Source: Leucogyrophana mollusca (taxonomy: Eukaryota > Basidiomycota > Agaricomycetes > Boletales). From it: DNA of 64,000 nucleotides. Position 1 is the first letter of the stretch. Each line of letters begins with the position of its first letter. The notes beneath the pieces were generated by a model that was not told the origin of the DNA, made no database searches, and saw only the letters and a list, made by a program, of their open reading frames with translations. The DNA lies in NCBI GenBank assembly GCA_021014945.1, contig MU266350.1:124001-188000 (forward strand). The letters run 5' to 3'. The translations under genes and the position numbers were made by a program. This document shows, piece by piece, positions 45,187-54,819 of the stretch.

Positions 45187-46205
45187 ATGAGCGACTTCCT
45201 CTCTCCCGAAGACGACATCCTAGGCGGCGGGTTCGGGTCTGGAGGGCTGAATGGCGGCGGAGCAGGAGACGACTTTGACTTTGACCGCGCTGCGTCTGCC
45301 TTCCCGGACATCTCGCTTGATGGGGAGGGTAACGACGTGCCTGTAGCAGCAGCCAGAGGTGCCAGCAGCGGGTTCTCGTTCGATGATTTTGAGAGCCAGG
45401 GTGGGCCGACTGAGGTGAAGGTTACGGGGGACGACGAGCTTGATAAATTTGAAGACCAGTTTCCGGAGCTGGATGTTGGTCAGGTGGGTGCAATTGTTGC
45501 TACAGTAGAGGCATCGGCAGTTGGGCTTTGGGCTTCCATTATTTTATTGGGTGTATGAATTGGACTGGACTGATGCTTGTGCTTCCTTTGTCGTAGTCAC
45601 TTTCTCCACCCCCACCGACGCAGCCCACCTTCGGCGCACCGCCTCCCTTTGCTCCACGTCCTCAGCCCTCAACATTTTCCTCCACCCCCATCCTCAACCA
45701 ACCCCTAGAAGAAGACGAGCCCCAGGTTATCAAGTGCGTCCTTCCTACCCTTACCACTGACACTCATTCACATTCGCTGGCAGAGAGTGGCGCGAAAAGC
45801 AGGCCGAGGAGATCAAAGCCCGCGATGAGGCCAGTAAAGCCAAGCGCCAAGAAACGATCGCAAAAGCCGAGCATGCGATCGACCAGTTCTATGAGGACTA
45901 CGCTGCCAAGAAGGAGCGGACGATCCGCGAGAATAAGTTCGTCCCCCTCCTTTCCTTCCCATCCCCGCTGACGTATCTCCCAATCATCCAGAGACGAGGA
46001 GGCCGACCTCCTCTCCACCCTCTCGTCATCCCTTACCAAAGGCACCACCTGGTCGCGCATCTGTGACCTTGTCGAGCTGCAAAACTCGCAGAGCAAGACG
46101 ATCGCACGGACGGGTGCCGGTACGACGGACCTTGTGCGCTTCAAGGAAGTGCTGTTGAGGCTGAAGAGAGAGGGAGATGCTGCGCCTGGGGCGGCGGGGT
46201 ATTAA
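45187..46205 (+). CDS. CLC1: clathrin light chain
   Basis: Four exons give about 270 residues. The N-terminus is acidic and Gly-rich (SDFLSPEDDILGGGFGSGG), with SFDDFESQGG and DDELDKFEDQFPELD. After a Pro-rich segment (SLSPPPPTQPTFGAPPPFAP) comes the heavy-chain-binding helix: EWREKQAEEIKARDEASKAK with QFYEDYAAKKERTIRENK. It ends with the conserved C-terminal block TTWSRICDLVELQNSQSKT and FKEVLLRLKREGD. This is the standard clathrin light chain layout. It binds the triskelion heavy chain and regulates coat assembly in endocytosis and Golgi traffic. The stop TAA follows AAGY. It is divergent from GEP4. Confidence 0.92.
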
Positions 46206-46356
46206 TCTTGTTAGGTGGGGTTGCTTAGATGCACTGCGCTGGGATGTGCACCCTGTTTGTAGCTATATAGTGGCTATACTTAATTCTCGCGGAACGGACA
46301 AGTATGCATAGCCGGCCATGCTAGCTCAACTCATGAATTGGTGGTACCTCCAAGGC

Positions 46357-47633
46357 TCATAGTTTAGACGAGGGCATCCCAGAAGACAACCGAGCCTCCA
46401 CCCAGGCTATACACTCCTCGACAAGCTTCTCCTTCACGCCATCAGGCTCATTGTGAAGCTCGTGAAACCCGTCCTGCATTGGGGGCCATTAACAAGGCAC
46501 ATTCGCGGGTTGCGTAAAGATACACTCACGGTGTACGAGGAAAACGTCTTGTCCTGCGCCTGGATCTTCCCGTGGAAAGCCTCGGTAGCTTTGTGGGATG
46601 TTACCTGTAGAACTCGTTAATCGAAGTACGCAACACCAGAAAAGCATCAAGAGACAAATGACCTTGTCGGCAGTTCCGTGGACTAGTAATACCTTCATTC
46701 GACGACGTCAAGCATGAACTAGGAATTATCGGGCGCGTCACTCACCGGGAGGCTACTCGGCCAGAGCTTGTAACCTCCTCCTAGAAGCTGCTCTCCCTGG
46801 AAGGCATACCATACGAATAAATGTTACGGAAGCGAACAGGATGGCTTACCCCGTCCAACATGCTACTGACGCCACGGAGCGTCCCGATTTGCTTGATGAG
46901 CGGATCCTTCATGTACGCCTCGTTCACAGCGGGGTCATGGGAGATATCCTGGTCAAGCCATAGCCGTGTCAGCACTGGGGTCTGTGTTTTATTTTAATTT
47001 GTTATAATTTTTCACCTGGGCCTTGACTTCTGCGGGTATCGTGAGAGACGGAGAGAGGCGGGCAGCTTTGCCGCCAATCCACCGTACGGCTTTTGGAGCG
47101 GGCTTGAACTGTGCAATAAGCGGGCTGGTGGATATGATGCCTGCGAGGCAGGATACGGTGTCCGCAGATGGTGGCGGAGTGGTCTGTGTCGCGAAAGCCA
47201 AAACCAGCGCACCGCCCTATTGTCACGAAACAAGACCAAAACATCACCTCACGAAGACAGTCCCCCAGTCCAGCAGGCTCACCATCGAGTGCCCGTACAG
47301 GAACACCGGAACACCCTTGAACTCTCTCCGCACGTGCTGCACCGCCCACTCGACGTCCGCAAGCTGCTCTGGCCAACTCGTCTTCGCATACGCGCTATCC
47401 TTGCTCCTCTCGTCGCCGAGAGCCGTGCGCCCAAACCCGCGCTGGTCGTACGCGAATACCGCAATCCCGCGGTCGGCCCAGGCAGGGAAGACGTGTGCGT
47501 AGCGGGCGACATGCTCGATGAACCCATGGACGAAGACAATGGCGGCCTTGGGGGAGCTGGGGCGGTAGGTTCTAGTGTAGAACTGGGTTTGCTGGGGACC
47601 TATTAGCCATTGCTCTGAGAAGGGGGAGCCCAT
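46357..47633 (-). CDS. YJU3: monoacylglycerol lipase (alpha/beta hydrolase), YJU3 type
   Basis: About six exons giving roughly 310 residues. After MGSPFSEQWLIGPQQTQFYT come the oxyanion region VFVHGFIEHVARY, the strand IAVFAYDQRGFGRT, and the nucleophile elbow VFLYGHSMGG, formed across an intron near 47275. The catalytic Asp sits in VLLVHGTADKVTSHKA and the catalytic His in DGFHELHNEPDG. Cap-domain helices lie between them (KAVRWIGGKAARLSPSLTIP). These are the marks of MGLL/Yju3, which splits monoacylglycerols to glycerol and fatty acid at lipid droplets and the ER. The end WVEARLSSGMPSSKL is short, as in fungal members. It converges with the clathrin light chain gene, about 150 bp between stop codons. 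Confidence 0.9.
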
Positions 47634-48608
47634 CACTTTAATAATAAGCTGGAGGTTGATGCGGATTGCTGACAAAGCTTGAACGTCTGCTTGGTCGGAG
47701 AGTCACCAGGCTCTGCTGACACTGGGAATCACTACATAACTTCACCATCGATCAACATGATACTTGACTGCCCTCGTTTGCAGACATGACTGTCCAGAAA
47801 ATACCATAGCTACTTGCACGGACACGACACGGAGCATACCATCATCATACAAAGCGACCGACATCAAGCTGAAAAATACAAGCTCGCTTCCAGCATTCCT
47901 CGCATCTCTTGTGTTAGGACCTTCACATTTACCGATAGTAGGTCATACCAAAGACTCCTGTCCCTCAACCTGGCAAATCCTATAACTTCATACTTGCCTT
48001 GGTCTTTTGTACCAGGATCAAGGAAGAACTTTTCCCATGAAATTGTTCTGGGTCTTTGAACGACCTTAGCTCTTCAGGATCAGCCCCCGGGTTCCAGTAA
48101 CGGTTTTGAGATGCGAAGCTCGCTGGCATCTATCGCTGGATGTTGGAGGAACTGTTGACTGCATATTAGACGGGAAGTGCGAGGGCTTGACCAAATCACG
48201 CACTATGAATCCCGGTGTTTTTTCGGGATTGCCAGCTGAAGATGCTCAGGCTGTGGCGTATGTAGTCCCGCATGTTATTGTCGATCCAAATTGTGAGTCC
48301 TTTCTTCAGTGCCGACTTCCGCGCCTTACTCTTGGTGACGGTCGTCCGCTAACTGTCACATGTCCCGAATGTTTTATTTCTTCCATAGCTCGGATTCCGT
48401 GGTCAACGGTCATAGGTACGATATCCTGGTGATATCGCACAGAGATATCGGTGGCGCCAATAGCGCTGAGCCCCTCGGGACATTCAGGAATGCGGACAGC
48501 ATCGGGAATAGGGAGTGCGCCGACTGCACCGGTTCTGAACATGCTTTAAGGGCGGCAGAATTGATTCAATTGCAGAAGTCATCCTTCCATTCACAACTTG
48601 CGCCACCC
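47634..48608. other. intergenic region with an unassigned minus-strand frame
   Basis: No recognised gene. A minus-strand frame from the ATG at 48542 (ALPIPDAVRIPECPEGLSAI, to 48306) looks somewhat protein-like but has no partner exons that I could identify. Confidence 0.4.
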
Positions 48609-49365
48609 ATGTCTTCCGACAGCTATACCATTCTTCAATTTCTCTTGGACCGAGCTAACATCCAGGACACGATCACGAGCATGGTATGCGTCCTGCGCCT
48701 TCCACCATTTGTCACTCAGCTCCGACGAACTATGTAGACGGCTTTTCTCGACCGCCGCAATTGGGATGGCCTCACAGAGCACGTACTTTCTAAACACGAA
48801 GTAACGATTGATTTCACGCAGTTATATGGTGGAGAGATTTACAGTACGTCTGAGTTCCTCCGCCCGTCCCGGACTATTTTTTCAACTCCTCGCAGAGGGT
48901 CCCGGTGCAGGGCAATCTGAGGCCTGGAGAGTCGCGACAGAGTCACTCACTTCATGGCAGCATGTAACAACGTGAGCACCTTTCGCCCGTGGCTGACATA
49001 TGGAATGCAGTCTGAGACTAGTGCGCCAGGGGCGTCCTCGTCGATCTACCGCAGCCTGGCGAGGGGGTAGGTGTCCCCCATAAAGTTAAAGCTTCTGCGA
49101 ATAGCACTGTCACCCTCCAACGAGACGGCACAATGGGCGATAACATGATACAACACGGCGTAAGTCTGCGTTTCCCACCATTCTTAAGGCGCGGTTTCTA
49201 ACTTGATCGCCGGTTGCACAGGGCATATATACCTTGGAACTTACGAGAGGCTCGGCTGGGTTGGGGTCTGCGAATCCGTGGAGAGTATCGTATCTCCATG
49301 CTACGCCGCTTTGGACGAAGGGTAATATGGAGGTTGTGGCTAACGCCTTTCCGAAATCTACCTAA
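48609..49365 (+). CDS. SnoaL-like (NTF2-fold) protein, tandem copy A
   Basis: Five exons give 176 residues with the SnoaL_4-type layout: helix QFLLDRANIQDTITSM, then FLDRRNWDGLTEHVLSKHEV, TIDFTQLYGGEIY, WRVATESLTSWQHVTTGVLV and LPQPGEGVGVPHKVKASANS. The two strands YTLELTRGS and PWRVSYLHATPLWTKG close the barrel. In related enzymes a His in the W-x-H-x-x-T position serves as acid/base. Here it is present (WQHVTT). Family members include cyclases, dehydratases and ring-hydroxylating small subunits, so the reaction is unknown. The next gene is a tandem copy with the same exon plan. The adjacent downstream gene cluster includes GGPP synthase. Introns are canonical GT-AG (first at 48684-48737). 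Confidence 0.8.
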
Positions 49366-49697
49366 TTTATTTTCTGGTAAGACGTATGAGTAGACGCCAC
49401 TTGTAAGTTCTATCGATATCGAAATTCAGCTAATTCACCACTCTCCCTTCATTGGAAAGATAGAATGCCAGGATCTTGTTCGCAGAAGCATTTAACGCTC
49501 GCCGTCGCACGGTCGAGGTTTCTGCGGCGTGAAGAATACTCCAAGAGTTGGCAGCAATTCAAATGGTATCGGCGTTATGGAATGCGCCCCTCGCTAAACC
49601 TATATGCAATCTGTAAAGATGCTTATACAGCGGAATGCAGTCTTCATGAGTCATTCCAACCCCCGAGTCCCTTCGATTCCCAACAACAGGCGTCACA

Positions 49698-50444
49698 ATG
49701 TCCACCGGAAGCTACGATATTCTTCAATACCTCGTGGATAGAGCCCACATTCACGATACGATCACCAATCTGGCACGTACTCCGTGCCCTCAGACAAACA
49801 CTCAGCTCATGAGCAATCTTCACACATAGGCTTCCCTCCTCAATTGCCGAGACTGGAACGGCCTCGCCGAGCGGGTATTCGCAAGTGATGAAGTGGCGAT
49901 CGATTTCAAACAGATCTATGGTGGGGAGGTCTACAGTGCGTCCAAATCCCTTGACCAGCACGATGTGCATTTCTTATGACCTGGTCTTGCAGAGGCTCCC
50001 GGGGCAGCGCAGGCTGACGCATGGAAAGCATGGACAGAGTCTCTTACTTCCTGTCAGCTCGTAACGGCGTGAGCAACTTCATTCGAGCATGGTATCTGTA
50101 CCAATCAATCAATCTCACTTGGATGTCGTACACAACAGGGGAATCCTCGCTGACCTTCCGCAACCCGGTGACAACGTAGCTCCTCCCCAGACAGTCAAAG
50201 CCTCCGCGAACGTTATCTCCACTAACCGACGGGACAGCGCCATGGGTGATAATACAATGCACTACGGCGTGCGTGCGTGTCATATATGAATACAAGGTTG
50301 CTCACATTATCTACATAGGCTGTGTATACATACGAACTTACCAGAGAGGTATCTGGATCCGCAAACCCCTGGAGGATCATGTACCTTCACGCAGACCTGA
50401 TTTGGATCAAGGGGAATAGGGAGGTCGTAAAGGATATTGCATAG
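49698..50444 (+). CDS. SnoaL-like (NTF2-fold) protein, tandem copy B
   Basis: Five exons, 170 residues, aligned throughout with copy A: SYDILQYLVDRAHIHDTITN, LLNCRDWNGLAERVFASDEV, AIDFKQIYGGEVY, LPQPGDNVAPPQTVKASANV and PWRIMYLHADLIWIKG. Two differences stand out. The putative active-site segment reads TSCQLVTA where copy A has TSWQHVTT, so the Trp and His are both lost. The first intron appears to use a GC donor (49773-49829, GCACGT...CATAG), which is needed to keep the reading frame that matches copy A. The copy may have changed or lost catalytic function. It ends with TAG after REVVKDIA. Confidence 0.78.
49773..49829 (+). other. GC-AG intron in SnoaL copy B
   Basis: The homologous intron of copy A (48684-48737) begins GTATGC. 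Here the same position begins GCACGT and ends CACATAG. Only this choice gives the exon join ITNL/ASLLNCRDW that aligns with copy A. Length 57 nt. Confidence 0.6.
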
Positions 50445-51724
50445 ATGCTGTGATAACTAATTGTTCTCAAGGGAGATGATATATGAAATGGCTTTTACAT
50501 AGGCCGTGTACATTAAGTAGTACCACAAGAAAAACCCCGGGAGACGGGGCGGTTTCGTTGAGGGGTCCATTCGTGGAGCTGCCCTGAACAGCTTCCAGCT
50601 TGTCTTCAACGACAGATATGAGCACGCGTTCGGGCTCACATAGGATCCGCTTACCAGCACACATCGTTTTGTGGAGGACCGCGGCGGTCAATGATTGAAG
50701 CACATCTCCATAAATAGCTGTCTCTTCAATTCTGGGGCGTGCTATTACACACCACAGTCATTATTGGGCGTCGCACATCAATAATCATCCTGCTGGTAAC
50801 GTTTCTAAACCCAATCTTCTAAGTTCTTACTCCCGGACAGGTCCTCGGTCACCCATGCCAGTGATACGTTATCGGATTGATCCGGCTGATGCTACAGTGA
50901 GGACACCCAAGATACCCACCTCCTTCAGTCTTGCTCTGGTCTTCACCGCACTTCTCGGGATATGGGAGATCTGTTTGCCATTCGATTCGACGAAGGACGC
51001 ATGAACCGTGGTCGAGCCATTTGGACACCCCTGTCCCCAGAATCGCATCATCAATAGGCACGTTCAAAACACCAGCGTTCTATAGCCTTACCCATACCGC
51101 TTCGCGTAAAATAAGTAAAATGTGAGTTGCAGAGATTTAGGCGAACTGATGGGATTGCCGCTAAATTCGCAGAGTAAGTAATGATTGTATGTCGTCAACT
51201 TATGTCTCGCATATTCTCGCACACTGGCGCCCTCAAGTACAAGCACCGATAAACAAGTTCATCGTGGTCAGTTGAGTTTGTGTTATTACACAACCCGATT
51301 TTAAAGTACGTCCTCGTCCCGTCGACTGTCATCAGGTATGTGTACATGTGTGCGTTGCAACGCTGAAACTGCTTGTTGGATCGTTTGTGGTTCCGAGCTA
51401 CCAGGACATCCGTTGTCGCCGACATTATTCTTATACGCGTTTTCTTCCTTCGGTAAAACTAGGCAATGAGTGTTGACTCGACACGATGGAATTGCATATC
51501 ACTCTAATATATCATTAGACGGTGCGCCAGCAGCGTCGTCTCCTTATAGTATGGACTCTGGAGGCGTTCGAGTGTCAGTGTGGCGGCGGAGAATGCAAGC
51601 CTCCGCTGCATTGTTTTTGATGCGCTTGCGGATTAGTGGTGTGAGGCGCCTATTCATGCTGGCCTCTTGTTGCATAAAAGGTATGACATTGTGTTCTTGA
51701 CCATTGTCCTGCAGATCACCCACG
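50445..51724. other. intergenic region
   Basis: Between the SnoaL pair and GGPP synthase. Minus-strand frames at 50457-50703, 50849-51067 and 51195-51425 look weakly protein-like (for example LDHGSCVLRRIEWQTDLPYP) but no family or splice linkage was found. Confidence 0.4.
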
Positions 51725-53267
51725 ATGGACGTGGCGAAGTACGACAATATCCTTTCTGCGTTATCTCATCCGATATCGAACTGGTCTCCGGAGCGTGAAT
51801 CTGTAAGTGTTTTTCTCCAGCATCCGAGCAGAGCTATCATGAAACCTCTGCCCTCCGCCGTTGACAGGCGGTACTCGAGCCCTTCACTTACATTGCATCC
51901 AACCCTGGGAAGGAGGTCCGCGGGAAGCTTATCGAAGCTTTCAATCGGTGGCTCAATGTCCCAAAGGACAAGCTGGACGTCATTGTCCGTGTCGTAGGGC
52001 TGCTTCATAATGCCAGTTTATTGTGCGTTGCCTTCCACCCCTTCTTCACGGGACATTCTTCTCAGTGACATGTCACTGATGTTTATTCATCCATCATAGA
52101 GTGGACGATATTGAAGATGACTCCCAACTACGGAGAGGAATACCAGGTACTGATCAGCCTCTCGCATGGTCTGCTTTCGCTGATCCTTTTTAGTCGCACA
52201 TAAGATCTATGGGATCCCGCAAACAATCAATACTGCGAACTATGTTTACTTCTTAGCTTACCAAGAGCTCGCGAGCCTCCGACCGGACGTTCGAAGCCGT
52301 TCGCGATCGTCCTCTCTGAGTTCTGACAGTGACCATACCCCGAGTCCGACCTACGGGCAGACTGATTTCTCAGAACGGCTGGTACTTGAACACAATCTAG
52401 ACCTTGTGGTGAACGGTTGGCATTGCCTGCTAGGGTACTTGTTGTCCATCTTCTGACCCCATCTTGGTCTAGCTGAGCTGCTGGCCCTACATCGTGGGCA
52501 GGGCCTCGATATTCTTTGGCGTGACTGCCTATGCTGCCCTACGGAAGAAGAGTATGTAGATATGGTCAAAGATAGTAGGTTATTCCACTTCATATTGAGA
52601 TAGGGACATATTGATGGCAGTACCTTATTACCATTAGAGACCGGTGGCCTCCTCCGCATTGCGATCAAACTGATGATGGCATGTGCAACTACGAATACAA
52701 AAGTGTGAGTCAGACTGTCCCGGTTAATATCTCACTCGCCGGGGAACGTATTGATATCTTATTAGGGATTATATCCCCCTGGTCGATCTCATCGGGATAT
52801 ACTTCCAGATCCGTGATGACTATATGAATCTGCAGAGCAATCAAGTGTGTCATGGCTACTTTGAACCTTGCCGACAAACTGATCTTACGTTCGTTGTTAA
52901 GTACACAGAACATAAAGGTTTCGCCGAGGATCTTTCAGAGGGGAAGTTCTCGTTCCCTATCGTCCACGGAATTCGAGAAAACCCTGAAAATAGGCAGATC
53001 ATGAGTGCGTTGGCTCTGGGCGTGTTCCGTTATGTTGACGCATCGAATCTCACCGGATTCACCCATTCAGATGTCCTTCAGAAACGCCCAAAGACACCCA
53101 CTCTGAAGCATCATACCATATCGTATCTCCGGGATACCACCCATTCTTTCGATTACACCCTGGCAGTGTTGCGCACGCTAGAGAGACAAGCGCGGGCGGA
53201 GATATCGAGGCTGGGGGGTAATGCATTACTCGAGGCAATTCTGGACAAGTTGATGGTTGGTGCATAA
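51725..53267 (+). CDS. BTS1: geranylgeranyl diphosphate synthase
   Basis: Trans-isoprenyl diphosphate synthase in about nine exons. It opens [20 protein letters not shown], then [20 protein letters not shown]. Helix D carries [20 protein letters not shown] with the first Asp-rich motif DDIED. It continues [20 protein letters not shown], then an Arg/Ser-rich insert ([13 protein letters not shown]) common in basidiomycete members. Then come [35 protein letters not shown] and the second motif [16 protein letters not shown], followed by [20 protein letters not shown]. The enzyme condenses FPP with IPP to GGPP for protein prenylation and for diterpenes or carotenoids. It is probably the housekeeping enzyme, because no terpene cyclase is nearby. 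The stop TAA follows LDKLMVGA. Confidence 0.92.
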
Positions 53268-53617
53268 TGTATGAGCTCGGATAGGAGAAGTCAGACACGA
53301 ACGCTGTAAGTACCGTGGAATATACTATTTTAAACCGGCGCACATCGAAGAGCTCCATCTCGCGCGAGCCTGTAACAGACGCAGGACTAATTTACCCTAC
53401 CGGGCGCTCAGAGAGCCCGCGGTCGGCAAATTGTGGTGTGACAACCCGTCAGCTGGTGCGTTGGGCTGGTGATGTGCACCGTAGTGATGTCATATAAGTG
53501 GCGATGCGAAACCCTACTAATTGTAGGGCCACCTACAGAATTGGGATAGCTTGGGAAATCCGAAATAACGAAAATGGAGCGGCGTTGGGGCATTCAGAGA
53601 GCTATACTAGGTCCAGA
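53268..53617. other. convergent 3' region
   Basis: Spacer between the ends of GGPP synthase and EFG1. No coding frame is supported. Confidence 0.5.
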
Positions 53618-54672
53618 CTAGAGTTCGTCATCGTCTGAAACCAATTCATCGCCGGGGTCGTCGGATACCTGGTCGTCTCTAGCCTCACCCCCACTCTCAC
53701 CGTCCGAATCGTTGCCAAAGAATTCATCGCCAGCAACGTCCATAGGTTTCTCGGGCTTCTTCGCCGTCGTCGAGGTGTTCTTCTTTTTCCCTGATACATC
53801 TGCCCCATCCATGGACTTGGTTTTAGCTTTTTTCTCTCTTGATGTTGCTTTGGTCGCATTGGCTGTCACCCCGCCGTCTGTTTTGCCGAGTTCGATCTCC
53901 GGCTCACCGCTCAGCTCGCCGCCGTCCATTTGTTCTCGAATCCAGGCACGGAGCTGGTTGCGCTGGTCGTTATCATCTAGTTTAGTATTTGATGTGGAAG
54001 GACCAGGATCGCTTGAGTTGGCCTCAACCTTCCGAGCCTCGGGTGGAAAGAGGGAGATGTATTTCTTTGATTTTGGAAAGTGCTGCCGTCGTCGCAGAGA
54101 AATGATAGGATTAGTTTTATTGATACATAAGATATACTTGGATGATCACTCACTAAAATATAATTCAAGTCTATTCTCAATTCCCTCAATGTTCGTTCGA
54201 GCTTCTTTTTTTCCTTGCCTTCCGCGGAGGACAGACCGCGTTTTGCCTGGTTGATCTTCCGAGAAACCTTCTGGCGTTCTGGAGCATAACAGAGAGACAT
54301 ATTAGTACACAATCGGACGGCTGATATGATGACACTAAACACACCAAAGAATTTGACCTTGTGATACCTCACTGCAAAGGTGCGCTCCTTCTTTGCCTCC
54401 TCAGCGCGCGCGAGATCAGCTTCAAGCGCTTTAAGCCGCCGCTCGGTTTCCACTCTCACATCTGCTCCGAGATTCTCCTTAGCCAGCAGCCGTCGTGTCT
54501 GTCGAAGCGATGCTTTTAACTTCTGAACGCCGGGAAGCGTATCATCCTCGGGCTGGTGCGATTGCTTCGTATAAGGGCGGTGGCGCTTTGATTTCTGCTG
54601 CTTGGCGCCATGATAGGGGATAGCCTCGCCGCTTGAATTTCCTGCAGAAGGTTTTGTTCGAGAAGGTCCCAT
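53618..54672 (-). CDS. EFG1: rRNA-processing protein EFG1
   Basis: Three exons give about 300 residues. The EFG1 domain is clear: DDTLPGVQKLKASLRQTRRL, LGADVRVETERRLKALEADL, KKERTFAVRYHKVKFFERQK and LERTLRELRIDLNYILHFPK, then SKKYISLFPPEARKVE. It is a long Lys/Arg-rich coiled coil. The C-terminal 120 residues are disordered, first Lys-rich (KKAKTKSMDG, GKKKNTSTTAKKPEK), then strongly acidic (VSDDPGDELVSDDDEL), typical of nucleolar proteins. EFG1 is part of early pre-ribosomes and is needed for 18S rRNA maturation. The gene is head-to-head with ELP1 with 147 bp between start codons. Confidence 0.92.
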
Positions 54673-54737
54673 CGGTGTCAAGCGCAAAGGACCTGCAAAA
54701 CTGGAAAGCCCGCCATGACAGAAACGGTAGAATCGAT

Positions 54738-54749
54738 TTAGGGTTAGGG
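54738..54749 (+). promoter_or_regulatory. double TTAGGG (telomere-type) repeat in the EFG1/ELP1 divergent promoter
   Basis: TTAGGGTTAGGG lies in the 147-bp spacer between the EFG1 and ELP1 start codons. TTAGGG is the binding unit of TRF/Tbf1-type Myb factors. In yeasts such sites act as promoter elements of ribosome-biogenesis and snoRNA genes. I found no second tandem TTAGGG pair in the window. A regulatory role here is inferred. Confidence 0.55.
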
Positions 54750-54819
54750 TCTCGTAATCTTTTCCTTCTTAGACTCCGTTCCAGCTGGCCATCCAGCGAA
54801 CGAACAACACTTTTAACTT

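Noticed and set aside
45764..46144. 126-codon minus-strand frame
   Set aside because: Antisense to the clathrin light chain helix exons.
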